Below are positions 35,643-48,474 of a stretch of 64,000 nucleotides of DNA, piece by piece. The notes below the pieces were generated by a model. That model saw only the letters and a list, made by a program, of their open reading frames with translations. It searched no databases and was not told the DNA's origin. Origin of the DNA: Notospermus geniculatus (lineage: Eukaryota > Nemertea > Pilidiophora > Heteronemertea > Lineidae); NCBI GenBank assembly GCA_002633025.1, contig NMRB01000676.1, positions 233,565 through 297,564 on the forward strand, written 5' to 3'. The position numbers and the translations under genes were made by a program. Every line of letters begins with the position of its first letter. Position 1 is the stretch's first letter.

Positions 35643-38215
35643 CTGGAATGAATCGGTTCACAGTTCATCAAAGTGCTCAAATTATTGTTACAAGATTGGA
35701 GGAAGGTTTTATTCCTCCAAGGTACAAGCAATACCTACGGTATTGAAGGAGCCGAAACTGGTTTAGCATATCCTTGATTTCGAGCAAGATGAGAGCGAAG
35801 TTCAAAGCTCTTTTCCGCGGAAATCGGCAATTGCATCATCTGCTGTACGCGGTCAAAATAGGAATGGATGAAGCTACGACTTTGGCGCACATCACTATTT
35901 CTGAGGAGGAATTTTCACGACTTTGTAAAAACTCGATAGGGACGTCGCTTACCTGCTTTGATTAGAGAAATAAGCCCAAACCAGAAAATCACCAGTTTTA
36001 TCTTTGAATCCATTTGGTCTAACTCATCGCTTTATCGAAAATGTCAGACCTGACTGAGTTTCAGTTGGCAACTAACTTCGTCTACGTGACTTCGTCGACG
36101 TTGCCAATTAACGTTAATTGCGATTTGATAAGTAATCTTCAGCACCCTACTCATGACTCTAAAAGAGTAGCCCCAAGTACTCTTTAGTTTGGCAGGTGGA
36201 AAGCTAAAGGGGTACTAATAACTAAATTTCATTAAATATTGAGTATATGTTGCAGATGAATGGTTTTGAATGGATGGCAATTGGGTACTTCCGTCAGAAC
36301 AATAGCCTCACAGTTGTCATAATTAGGGCCTAAACTTCAGAACTGACCTTGATCTTATGAGAATGCATTACATGTACTGTACATGTACATGTACATTACT
36401 GGGCAAAGGTAAATTGCCAAATATCGCTTTTGATTGGTCAGTAAGTTGTGTGGTAGTTCGTGTGCTGTGTATCATGTTCCCCTCTGTCAGAACATTGTTG
36501 ACAAGGATCGCAGCTGCCATTGTGGTCCAGGGTAAAGGGGGGGGGGGGTAACACTTTACCATTTCTAGGCCATAATGGACTTGAAAGCTGTTTGTTTTCA
36601 TGTGCGATTTTACATTGACTCGGCGGCAACTGACCCCTCCCCCAATCGCTACCGAACTGTTTAGAGTACACACCTGAAAATATTCCCACGCAGTTGGATC
36701 CGTCAGAAATCTTCAATTGATCGGCGCATCTTTCCCAAGCAATCTGCGCGGATCAATGGTTTGTTGGTCGATGATCGCCCACGGTCATGCCAATCGCCGA
36801 TGAGACGTAGCTCTGACCAACCCAAGGTCAATTTGAACAGTGTTTCTCACTTAGCAACCGGCTTCTCTCAATAGGGAGAAAATCGCTGGACGGAAGCTCA
36901 GGAAATTGCGAGGCGGGTAGGTAAGCATATGGTGTTGGTGAGTGTTATTTGCCCAGGCATTATGACCTGTTCTGTATAGCAGGATTATGTTCCGCCTAGG
37001 CCTATGCTGTACGAGAATGTTGGAACTTTTTCGATGATTTTTAATCCAGTCTTTGGATGTATCTTTAGCCCTAATAAAGATACATCCAAAGACGATTTAT
37101 AGGTGTAACCCGGCAAAATCCCCGGGGAAAGCACGGGGATTTATGTAGTGTAACCACTGCTTATATCACCATGAACGAACACCATTACCGATTCAATCAC
37201 CATCGGCCAATCATTTTGTCTTCCCTCTTTGGAAGTGGTAAACATGACGTCTGTTATTTAGAGGTTAAATTGTGATGTCAACTTTAATTTCATTCATTGC
37301 TGCCCATAACCATTGTTACAACAGAAGGCGCTCCTGCCTCGCACCAATCTGTTACGCTGTGCTCACAGGATTGTGGGAAAGCAAGATGGCGCCGGGTGAT
37401 TGACAGCGAACTACTTGGCTTGGCTGATCATGTGATCCCTCGATCCCCGTAGTTACTAGGATCAAAATACCTACAAACCTCGCTTATTATGAGAGTTGTT
37501 ACTTGCCATACAATTATTCACAAAAAATCTGTAAATACTTTTGCATTAAACAAAGAATGTTAAGCCAGTCACTTGGGACTTATTTTATTCCTACGCTGTG
37601 ATGAGGTCGCGGACGTACACGTCGGCCAAATCTGGCCGATGTGATGCGTTCCACGGCTACACAGGTCTGTGCATAAGCAGTCTCACCGCAAGCAGTCTCG
37701 CGCAGCCTGTGTGTACACAATGGCCCATAACGCGTTGTAAAATAAAATGCATATTATGATTTCAATTTGCCTGTGAACAGATCCACCACGATTGATCGAT
37801 AATGGCGGAACTAATCGAAGCGCCATTTACCGGAGTTACTGTTTTAGAACAAACCATAAACATTGTCACACGTTCACAATGGTCGTCTGCCTTGAAAACC
37901 GATTCAATAAGGTGCTACAATCATACAACGCAAATAAGTATGGAAAACATTTGCAAACTCTCGCAAGAAGAGGAACGCTATCGGCTAAATAATTTCAACC
38001 GTTGTTAGGAAGCTGGAGTTTGTTTTCGTTAGCTTTATGAGCATCGGGTCGCTTTTCGCATTGAAATTATTCGGATAATGCCACTTAAATTGGAATACTC
38101 GTTTATTTGTGTGCACTCGACACAAGAACGTACTCAACGTTAGAACTTAAGGAATTTGTGGAAAGTTTATTTTGCTAATTTACTGACTGTTTACGCGACT
38201 GACGTTTTGTGTTCC
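35643..38215. other. gene-empty interval
   Basis: Contains an ACATGT microsatellite (36368-36396), a G-run near 36537-36549 and the hairpin at 37049. It should hold the missing 5' exon of the LamG-PAN gene and the promoter and 5'UTR of the death-domain gene, but I see no decisive signal for either. Confidence 0.45.
37049..37093. repeat. 19-bp perfect hairpin
   Basis: GTCTTTGGATGTATCTTTA (37049-37067) and its exact reverse complement (37075-37093) are separated by seven bases. Isolated in intergenic DNA with no T-run after it. Confidence 0.85.
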
Positions 38216-41200
38216 ATGGATTCGAGTAGTGGAATTAGAGACGGGCCTAGCGAGCTTTTGGCCGACATTGCTGAGGGGGAGTGCGAAGAGGGAGTCGCGG
38301 GACCTTCGGAGGAGAGGCCGGAGTGCAGGGAGGATGGATTAGGAAGCGGAAGGGAAAGCAGTGTTCCTAAAGATTGTGACAGGACAGAGGACATGGAAGT
38401 TGGTGCACCGATTGAGGATGCACCCACCGTTGTTGGAGGTGAGAAGGCAGATGAGAAAGCAGACGACAGAGAGTTGCAGGAGATGTTTGAAGGAAAGGAC
38501 CAGCATCAGATAGAGAATGATACGGAGACAGAAACAGGTGTTGAGGTAACTGGTGATGAAAAGAAGAATAACATTTTACGTATGGAGAACGATAATGAAG
38601 TTCAGAACGAAGAAGGGGACGAATACGAAGATGACTATATGGATGAGGAGAGCAAAGGACGAAGAATATATCGGTAATGAGGCAAAGGACGACGAGTATA
38701 TGGGTAATGAGGCAAGGGACGACGACTATATGGGTAACGAGGCAAAGGACGATGGCGAAAATGATGACGGAACGAACGCTGAGGTAGATGACGGCAGTGC
38801 TGCTGAAGAGGCTCTGCTGAACAGTGATGCTGAACTCACAGAGAAGCTCTTAATACTCAAAGAGGTAATTAGCAAAGAGCACAAAGAGGTAAAAGACACG
38901 CTCTTACGAAACTACCACAACGTAGATGCGTTAAAAAGAGCTTTTGAACATTCGCAGAACGTCGTGGGACTCTGTAAGGGTTATGTGAAAGCACTGCATG
39001 ACGATGTGCAAGATTTGACTAAGGAGATGAAAGAACTGCGGTTGACCTTAAACATGAAGATGAAGGCGGAGGGACTGACTGCCTGGCTGGATAAGGAATA
39101 TGACAAAGATGGCAAGTAATCATTTCATTAAAACAGTTCAGGATAGTTTTCCCTTCCCCCTTTTCTTGACGACTTTGACTGTCATGTTGATGTCATACGA
39201 AATTTCAAAATGCATGAAGGTTTCATGTGGGCTATTCTTCCTATTACACCGTCCTGCTTCGACTCCTGCCTTCTCAAAGCATTTACCATTCCATTCATTT
39301 TTATCTATTTCCTTATTCGAAAGTCACGATTGGTGCCTAATTCAATCTCTGAAATTCTGACGTTATCGTCAATAAAGCCAATAAGATCATAAAATATAAC
39401 CTCATTGCACTGTTGAATATTAAGAACTCTACGAAATCAATCCCATATAGAAGCCATAAGGTAAATACTTATTAAATACTCGTATTATAATGTTTTATGA
39501 GATTACTTTAGAACATTGGCGTAAAGACCCACCATCTCTGTAGAATATAGTACAACAGCAAATAAGAACTGCAATATTTTCCTAAATGGTCGGAAGCCTT
39601 TGACTCAATCCTTACCCAAATAGCTCAGAAAATAGCAAGATCATTGGACTGACCACTGCCTTACCAGCCCATTATATTCTTCAAAACAGCCCGAGCGTTG
39701 ACTATATAGTGTTGATCAATCAACCGATTTTCTGAGTTACCCTTTCCATTCTCTGGCGTCATTTCAGTAGTTGACCACTGCTTTCATACACACACACATC
39801 TATTTTGCAAACTGACTGAGCGTGAAGTCAGCCTGACAGATTTTCAATACTAAATGGTAGATCACCGTCCCAAGGGAATGCATCCCGACCATCGAGGGAA
39901 ACACCAACAAGAACGCGAACATTTTCTACCACGCGCATGCGCATTCTTGTTGGTAGGCCATTTGGCTTAATGTCTTGGTCGAAACTTTGCTATCGATGGC
40001 AAAAAAATTGATTTGGTTCAAATAATGTAACGAAATGGTATTATCAAGGAGTTATTCTCGTTAAATTATAAGGTGTAAGTGATGAAAGTTTCATCCTTTC
40101 CCCTGATCCAATAACCGTAGACCATAATCCATTTTCAAATGCGGGACAAAAGTACAGTACTTCACGGCCGTTTGAAGTGGAAATTATTCTCAAATGTTAA
40201 TGAGCTGTGATGTCCCATGCGCTGCTGACACCAAGCGGTAACAACTGGTAATAACTACCCCCGAGCAATCATCCGAAGATATGAAAGTACATTGTGCGCA
40301 TATATGATATAAAAAATCAGACGAGTGCGTTACTTTACGAACCATATTATACAAAGAAAACGTGATATCTACTCCAAGATTAACCATGATCATATCATAA
40401 TATTTTTCATAGCTGAGGGTGATATTTCCAGAAGTACATGCACTTGGAATTTTTTGGAACGATTTCTTCTGAAATGATAACAATTACAAGTATTTTTTGT
40501 CGGGTATCAAAGCGTAAGCATAAAGATGAAAAGTAAAAAGCATGCACCGGCGCTAGTTCTAAAGGGTGTCCCAAAAAGTGTCCTTCCATATTTCCCTCGG
40601 GACCATGCAGTTTGTGTGATGTTCAACTGAGTTTTTAAACCTGTGGTCCTCGCTGGACCATCAAGCACTCGAAACCTCTCTATTGTAAAGAATATGTTGG
40701 TACACAGAACAAGCGTCAACAAAGAAAAGCACTTAGCCCTAAAGTGTTTACCAGGGTAATCGCTGGAATATCAACGCTCTAATGAAGATAAATGCACGAT
40801 GACATTTCATCACGGAAGGTTGCCCTGTACCATGTCACTCCGGTGGTCTGGCTAGCGGTTGCCAGGCGACTGGCTAAAACAAGTGTAAATTTCACCTATC
40901 GTCTTGATATACTGGTATTGGACGGAAATATCACCCGTTCGGACGGAAACGGACTTTCTCCCCCCCCCCCCCATGCCTCTACATTATAACATTGCAATAT
41001 GCACACTGCCTTATCGTGTACAGGAATATGTAAATGTACATGTGCATGTGCATGATAATATCGGTATGAATGAAATTGACAATCGATTTTTTGACACTCC
41101 AAGTAATTCATTTGTTCATCATAAAATGAGATAAAATGGTAATAGATTATTAAAAATACTGTGTTACCGTCGTCCAGGAGATCCACTGTTGATGTAAATA

Positions 41201-44200
41201 CGATATCTTTTTAGTCACATTACACATCGCACATACACTCAAAAATTACGTAATACCAATGAATTTATAATATCTGATTGCCTGTCATTTCAGTTGATAT
41301 GTAGGCCATAGAATTGTGTACTCTGTTTTCTCATCTTTCTACGGTCAGGGGCCAGGAGATATGCAGGCGAAGCCCCAACCTAATCCACGCCTCGATCACT
41401 GCCGCCGGTACCTGCATGCACGCACATTACTAATGTGCGTGCATGCAGGTAACCGGCGGCAGTGATCGAGGCATGGCTGATAGGGCTTTGGCTACATTTG
41501 AAACTATCAGACTGACATTAGAAAGGTGAGAATCGAGTATGCCTGTAAAGTGCGCAAATGCTTTGGCTGTTACTTAATCAGCACTTCGTCGAAAAAAGCA
41601 AACCACTACCTCAAAAATTACTCAATGATCCAATTTCATGATTCAACTATAATTCGATGTTCTTCGTTTTTTCGCCAGATCCAGAGGCTGTCGCTGAGCA
41701 GACTCGGCTCGTAGCAAATGCAGCCAAAGCCAAAGCGGAAATTGCCGAAGCGGAGAAAGCACTGGCCGAATCGATCCGATTGGCTGCCGAGTGTAAGAAA
41801 GAGGCAGCCGAGCTTGAAGAAGAGGCTCGTGTCGCTGGCGTGAAAGCCGAGAAGCATCGGAGAGCGGTCGAGGAAGCGGAGAGAGAGGCGGTGGTGAAAC
41901 GGAAGGAGTTGGAGGAGGAGAAACGGCTGGAAGCTGAGAAGGTTCGTTTCATGCCTGCGTGCTTCGACTGTCAGCGATTGCTGTTAGTGCAAAATGAGGA
42001 TTTTATAGGTAGAAACCGTACTTCACAACTTGTGTGATCAGGAAATCGTGCAATGGCTTAATTTCACTTGCGATATTACAGGCTAAGAAAAAGGAAGAAG
42101 AGGATCGAAAAAGGAGAGAAGTGGAAGAGAAAAGGAGAGCAGAAATGGAGAGGATCAGGGGTACCCCTGAAGAGATCGAGATGTTGAAGAGAGAAGAGGA
42201 GAAACAGAAAGCTGAGAGGGAGAGAAGGGATCCTAGCAACTGGCCAAAGTGCATGTAGGTTGAACCATCGAGGATTCATATCGCTCCGACGTCGGACTAT
42301 GCTCTTAAGCCAAGCGCACATTGCGACAAAACTCAATGAGTTAGGGGTGTTTTTTAAAAATCGACTGACCCGGCTGAATGACGAGTCGATAGCGTTGGGT
42401 CAGTCGACTTTAAAACACCCCTAAATCATTGAGTTTTGTCGCAAATGTGCGCTTGGCTTTACTAGAGCGTCGTTCGAAGGCGAAATTCATCCGTCATTCT
42501 TGATATCCGGCATTTCAGTTATACTCAAGAAAAGGTTACCGACGACGGTTCCTCGGATCCTGATGTAACCTGTGTCGTCAGAGCAATGACTGGTGTACTC
42601 AACCAAGATGATCTCATCTGCGAAGCGTTGAACCAACTCGATGATATCCTTACTCTTGGCGAGAATGAAGAGCTTGTGAGCAGTATCGTGCAGTTGAGAA
42701 CTGCTTCAGAAGGCGTGGTCTTTCCAAAGGTAAGCAATGGTTGAAAAACCGTCCTTGGCATGCTGAAATAGTAAATATCAGAGGGGGACAGCATCGAAAG
42801 GAAATCTCCTGGGTCCAGTTTGACAACGCCAACCATCAGTTGACCGTGACTATGGATGGTGTCTATCAGTGTGGTGGGTCGGACGCCCATTGTCTCTCTG
42901 CCGACCCACCTCGGTCTACTTGGAAAGATGATTAGCCCAATTCGCAGGAACTGTCTAGATGACGCCAACAGTGGCACTCCATATGACTCTATCACGATGG
43001 TTGGTAACGTTGCTAAATGTGACGAAAGCCTGCAGATGTACCGGAGAATGCTTAGACTTTCGGTAGAAGACAACAAATCTGGGCCCGTGTTCCCGAAGCC
43101 TTCGTTAGGTTATCGATGTCGTTAAAACTGGTAAAATGCATAGCGTAACGACATCGTTAACATTACGACGGCTTCGGGAACATGGGTCCTGATATGGTCT
43201 GCTGTTTCAGTGCCCAGAGCCGTGGACTGTGGCCATACCCTGCTTTGCTCCAAGGAACAACCCTATCAAAGAAACTGTGATAAAGGTACTGGACGATAAA
43301 GGGACCTGGACGGAGATGTCGACATGTGAGGTTACTTATACAACGACATTTCGGTAAGTGATGGGAATTGATGGATTGTCGTTGAAAAGCCACATCCAAC
43401 AGGCTCAGGGTGCAAGGGTCGGTGTAACGGTGAAGAAACCGCAACTCCAGCCGATAGCTCTCTTCTCAGTTCGTGGTTACCTCTGTCTTCCTTTTCAGGA
43501 TCAGCGTTTCTGTGAGTGTCGGGTGCCCGGTCCGGTAACACTGGCTGTCGTCTTCAAAATCAAGAAGGATTTGATCATGATGGGCAAAAAAGGTGGGAAG
43601 TACTTCTCACCAATTGACTCAAGAGTTAGCTTGACATTCCGGCCAGGAGTTTTCAGGGTTACAACCACATTTACCCTAAAGGTACGAATACAACAAAGAG
43701 GTTTATGTACATGTAAAGACGCTGACGTTCTTCTGCAGTGCTGTGCTGGATCTGTAAACTGGCCTTGTTCTACAGTGCTGGCCTTGACATTGTACAGTTA
43801 AATTCGTGAAGCCTAAAGATCCTGACCAATCTAGACCGATCTTTCAAAAAGCTGCTTCTTTTGAAACCTGCGATGGCGTAGGGGGTGACCATCGACAATC
43901 GTATAACATTTTATTCAGGTGGGTGATTTGACGACTCTCTCGCTCGTCTTTAGGTACAGCCTGTTGAGCTGGCCATGGTCACTGAAGTAAAATCACGATA
44001 TCCCGAAGTCTGCGAGAATCTCCTCGCAAGCAGCCCTATTATCCACTTGGATATGAAGAATAGGAAGTTCGTGAAACCTATGATTGCCACCGTGCCGTGT
44101 CCTGTGAACCCTGCTCGACAGAAACGTCCGGGGACAGCCGGGATCGGCCGGGATGACAGACAAGATCATAAACCTCGGCCGAAGTCGGCAATGGTGATCG

Positions 44201-47010
44201 GATTCAACTCATTCAATAAAGAGGGTAAGCAAAGAGATGGTGTTCGGTCAAGCAGAGTTGCACAGCGGGAAAGCAGCATCGACATCTGTCGTCTCTGAGG
44301 TTCCGGGTTCTCATCTGATAGAAAGGGGGACTTTCTTTGGCAGCACAGGTTTTCTCTGGGCACTCCTCGCTCCTCCTGCCTGACATTAAATTCGCCAATG
44401 TTGTCTAAAAGAGCTGACAAATGCTATAAGGGATACGGCGCGTTCTCACTGGTCTTTCTTTCATGTACGTTTCAGATGACCTAGAAGACCAGCTCATTTT
44501 GTTGACGCGCGAACATACGGGTTCTTGGATGGTCAAGGGACCCATCACTCACACACAGTCGAAGAATAAGGATGTAGCGGTGATTGAATTCAGTGAGCCA
44601 GTGGAAAGGTAAGAGATGAAGCGAATGCCTTGACTGTCTGGTTCTAAGCAGCTGTGTGTCATGTGTTGAGGGCCATCTTTTGGGCAAGGAAGTATGCTAG
44701 GTGGTACTTCAGACGCAGTCATATGAGACACAACGCCCTTTTCCGCCCCAATTTGGGTTTTTCGGAAGTAAGAACTCTACCATGACTAAGGTATAGTGTA
44801 GGCCTACCATTCATTCCTTGGAACAGGGTGGCTTTGGTCATCTTTAACCTATCAAGGCGTGGTTTATGATTTGGATTTAGCGATGAAGATGCTGTATGAA
44901 AGGGAATGAAAAAGGAAATGAAATGAAAAAAGGGAATGGAAAAGGATAATCATCAGTGGAAACTGGTTATTGATTTTCAGGTTCATGGTCCTCCGTCTAA
45001 AAGCAGACACACCAAACATGACAGCAGAGGATATATCCACAACTATTGAAAAACACATCAACAGCCGAGTCGTCGTCTGCTTATTACGTCAGCGGTCAGA
45101 TGACCCCAGTGACGTCATCATCACATGCACAAACGCAAATAGAGTTGACCGGGCCCAGCGGAAGTTGAATGACATAGGTTATGAGGATGGTCCTAACCCC
45201 AGCAAGGACATTGTGGTCCAGGAAGGACAAAAATTATGGATAAAATTCCGAGGAAACATTCGATGTATGGACAAACACATCTCCGAACTTGAATTCCCCT
45301 TTAATTCTCATTTGAACAGTAGTCTGCGCTTTTCGGTTGCTGAAGTTGACCTGTATGCGCAGAAAAGTTCAAACATGTACAGAGGATTTGCTCAAATCTG
45401 TACTCAAGGGATCGTGCAGCGTGCTGTAAAAGTTGAGGAGAAGGGCTCGTCTAAGAAGAAGGAGAACTTCAAAACAGAACTTGTGCATGGAGAAAAGCTT
45501 CTGTCGGAGTTGTTGATAAGCCTACCTAAGGTAAAATATTATGAAAAATATGGGCGTTCCAGTGCCTCTTTCGCCTAATAAACTGACATTTTGTTTCTTA
45601 GCCTAGCGCCTCGGAGAGCACGGTTCTCTACTTAGGGCCTAACATTTAAGTCGTTATTTCGTCTTTCTTTTAAGCCGGACCCCGAACCTCCACAACCGAT
45701 TTTAAAAGCACCCGTCCAGTTCAAATCGGAAGGAATTATCGACGAAGCACTGTTCAAGCGACTCTCGGTAGATCTCGGAGACGAGTGGAAGCTACTTGCA
45801 ACAGCCCTAAATGTAAAACGCGCGAGAATTCAGGCGATTCTGCGAGATCACGTGAATAGCGATAACGAGGAAGCCATTTTTGATATGCTGGTCACGTGGG
45901 CGAAGAAAATACCGCGGTCGATGGATAAGGTGAGGACTTTGAAGTTTATTCGCCTGGGTCGATGCCAAATCCTCCTCATCATCCAAATTTGGTGTAGTTA
46001 TGCACGCTTTAGCGATTCCAGGTTGATGTTGAATATAGCTTTTATCAGTGGGCCAGGCAGTTCGACCGTCAATATTGTTCATCTTGTTACAGGTGGAAAT
46101 TCTGTGTACAGGTCTAATCAGCGTCGGTCGCACAGACCTCGTGGAAGAGATCAAGGACCGGGAACGAGATTGGAAATTTGAGAGAGCCAATAAGGCAAAA
46201 GGTAACAGCCAACGAATAAACAGGCCAGTTTGATCATCGAGTAGGCTTGCTCCTGAGCGAATTATTAGGTCATGTTGTTTAAGGTATCAACACTTCAAAA
46301 ATTTATACTCCAGAGGCGAAATTAAAGCGGGCGTTCCTCCGAGTCGCCCAGAACCATGAGGTGATAAATGACTGGCGCCGCCTAGCGCTGGCCCTGGGAC
46401 TACACGAGGACGACATCGATGGCATCGAGGAAGGAGTGGTGGGTTCCAGGGAGCAGTGTTACAGGGCTTTGCTACTCTGGAAGGAGAATGACCCTTTGGC
46501 GAACGTGCCTACGCTCGGTCGGCTGCTGAGGAAGATAAAGTGTAGATCGGTGGCTGGTAGGTTTCTACGGTGGCTGGGAATGGTTCTGATAAGTGGTCAC
46601 TGCATTTTATGGCTCGTTTTCCTTGATATCAGGGGCGTAGCTAGCGGGGGGGGGGGCAGGGGGCAAATGCCCCCAGAGCAAAAAGGGACGAAAAAAAATT
46701 TTCCTCTAAAAGGTCATTTTCCCTCTTCAAGCCGAGTTATCGTGGTGTCAGATGTGGGGAAAATGCATTGCAAAGGATGTAGATTTTCAATTTTTTCGGG
46801 GGTGGACCCCCTCTGACTTCGCTCTTCAGACTAAAGCCATTTTGCCCCCTAGGCCATACAAGCTAGCTACGCCCCTGGATATCATTTGAAATGCATTTCA
46901 CTTGGAGGAGAATTTCAGAATTATTTTCACAATCATTCAACTGCTTTTCGCATTTAAAAATATGCCGCAATTTTTATCCATTTTCAGAAGAAATACAAAA
47001 GTTGGCTTAG
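38216..47010 (+). CDS. DTHD1: DTHD1-like protein: acidic/coiled-coil N-terminus, ZU5, UPA-like region, two death domains
   Basis: Exons: 38216-39111, 41679-41941, 42082-42254, 42519-42729, 43211-43330 (or 43353), 43499-43681, 43954-44224, 44476-44608, 44981-45530, 45675-45929, 46093-46201, 46314-46556 and 46988-47010, about 1,140 residues. Exon 1 is acidic with a decapeptide repeat (AKDDEYMGNE) and a helical tail. Exons 2-3 are Ala/Glu/Lys/Arg coiled coil. ZU5 starts at GVVFPK-CPEPWTVAIP (exons 4-6). Exon 7 has LASSPIIHLD and PMIATVPCPVNP. Exon 9 is UPA-like. Exons 10-11 and 12 each encode a death-domain fold, with DEWKLLATAL and NDWRRLALAL cores. Architecture and motif order match DTHD1 of other animals as I recall it; the symbol is tentative. 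Such proteins scaffold death-domain signalling in the cytoplasm. Problems: a +1 shift at 38640-38670, a GC donor after exon 1 and a phase clash after exon 5. Confidence 0.78.
38640..38754 (+). repeat. 30-bp coding repeat with one 31-nt unit
   Basis: Units: 38640-38670 (31 nt), 38671-38700, 38701-38730, then a partial one. The 30-nt units encode the decapeptide YMGNEAKDDE and variants. The first unit is one base longer, which puts the upstream acidic frame (stop at 38675-38677) out of register with the downstream one. Confidence 0.85.
39112..41678 (+). other. intron 1 of the DTHD1-like gene (GC-AG)
   Basis: The exon reads GAT G, then GCAAGT; the acceptor is TTTTTTCGCCAG. Phase 1 on both sides gives an uninterrupted frame. 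No GT donor nearby keeps the frame. The intron holds a C-run (40961-40972) and the hairpin at 41389. Confidence 0.7.
41346..41500. mobile_element. foldback element with 41-bp hairpin core
   Basis: The core at 41389-41472 is a near-perfect hairpin: CCTCGATCACTGCCGCCGGT and its inverse, enclosing the TGCATGCACGCACATTA arms with almost no loop. Flanking CAGGGGCC and GGGCTTTGG suggest weaker outer ends. In intron 1 of the DTHD1-like gene. Confidence 0.72.
42307..42459. mobile_element. foldback element, AAGCCAAGCGCACATT ends
   Basis: AAGCCAAGCGCACATTGCGA pairs with the right end over about 60 bp, including TGAGTTTTGTCGC and TTTAAAACACCCCTA. It fills most of intron 3 of the DTHD1-like gene. Confidence 0.82.
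43081..43189. mobile_element. foldback element, GGGCC family
   Basis: GGGCCCGTGTTCCCGAAGCC and GGCTTCGGGAACATGGGTCC are inverted ends. The inner arms share AACGACATCG. It ends 21 bp before exon 5 of the DTHD1-like gene. Confidence 0.78.
46630..46877. mobile_element. MITE, CAGGGGCGTAGCTAGC ends, with GATAT target repeat
   Basis: CAGGGGCGTAGCTAGC and GCTAGCTACGCCCCTG are perfect inverted ends. GATAT stands directly on both sides (46625-46629 and 46878-46882). The CAGGGGCG end resembles non-autonomous hAT-type elements, but those usually duplicate eight bases, so the class is uncertain. In the last intron of the DTHD1-like gene. Confidence 0.8.
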
Positions 47011-48330
47011 AAGAAGGGAAGGAACCGAACAAAAGACAGAGACATGCAGGACTGTGAAGGCCTACTGGTAGTTGATGCTGACTAACTCAAAAACACCTTT
47101 CGATGTTGATGTCCTCATGAGTGCAACCCATACTACATCTTGATTCTCCAGATAGGCCTATACCTTGCCTCCAGGGCACACAAATGCCATTACGAGTATC
47201 ACATCTGTTCTCTATATATTCATAAGAGGTAGTTGTAATATTGATAAATTGATAAAAAACATAAATTCATTCTCATATTCATTCACTTGTATTTTCGCAT
47301 TCTCCAGCAAAATAGTCAGCATAATATTATACACGTGGGACAGTCTACTTTATTTACATGCGACACATAGGTCTCTAGGCTATTACTAAGTTTTCCTTCC
47401 AGTAGAGGACTTTGGGTCTGTAGCTGGCGCAGGCCGAGCAAGAGCCAAAGGTGAGACCACACGACGGACACCCCCACGCATCCACCTATACTTTCCCAAT
47501 AGATGTGTGGCACTTATCCTTTGTTCAACACAAAAGATAAGTATCACACTTAGACTTAAGTAGTTATGGCCCCTGGCCTCCAAGGTTTGACGAAGATGAA
47601 AGGATGTTGGGTAAGACTTCGGGGTGAACCATAACGTTTGGCACTACATGTATTCGATTCTTTCTCCTTGCTTTATAGGTTTTCTAGTTTGTTGTCTGTA
47701 TCTTTGGGTGGTTTGATTTACATGTACCTTACAGGAGAGAAAATGTTTCAGATTGTTCTAAGCTCCAAGCCTGGAACATAATTCCAGGAACACGCTTCGG
47801 CAGAATCTGTTCCGCTTAACGCTTTCGATTCTTGGTAAGTTCTTTACGCACTCGGGGATTTCTCTGGCATGTAGACGGATCGACAGCTACATTTATCCAC
47901 GACACGCCTGGTGAGGCAATCCATATGACAACCGGCTATGGTGTAGGTAGGGAAGTATTCAAGTTGCGTGGAGTCGGTAGTTGTCGTGGGGCTCAGCTGT
48001 CGGGAAAAAAATCAGAGTGTGTGATGACGGGAACGTTTCGACGGCCCTCCGCCATGTTGGTTTCTACGAAGATTTTGTGCGCGTGCACTTAGACCCCTAT
48101 ATGATTGGTCGGGAGTCGGTTACGAATTTGCCCATCGGATATAACTGCGCATGTGCAGTTTGCAAGAAATCCAAGAAACGATGGATACGATGGAAACCAT
48201 GGAAACGATGAATACAGACAGATTCCCGACAGCAAGCTGGAGAAGTGCCTGTGCCTGTGCTTAATGTGATGGATGTGATAGCTTGCAACACCCGAGCCTT
48301 CCCGAATATATCCGAATCCGAGCAGAGCCT

Positions 48331-48474
48331 GGGCCGGCCATATTCACGAAGCCTTCGCAACTTTGCGTGCACGCAAGTCTATTGTTTGGCTGCACGTACC
48401 CTATTGTTCACTGTGACTGCCTTACAATAGATTTGCGTGCACGCAAAGGTGCGAAGGCTTCGAGAATATGGCCC
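48331..48474. mobile_element. foldback element, GGGCC family
   Basis: GGCCATATTCACGAAGCCTT and AAGGCTTCGAGAATATGGCC are inverted ends. Inner arms TTTGCGTGCACGCAA are themselves palindromic. The arms match over about 50 bp. Confidence 0.78.

Noticed and set aside
37802-38008. Small frame starting with a good ATGGCGG context
   Set aside because: 68 codons with no recognisable features, no splice partner in phase with the DTHD1-like exon 1, and ATGGCGG is common in this DNA.
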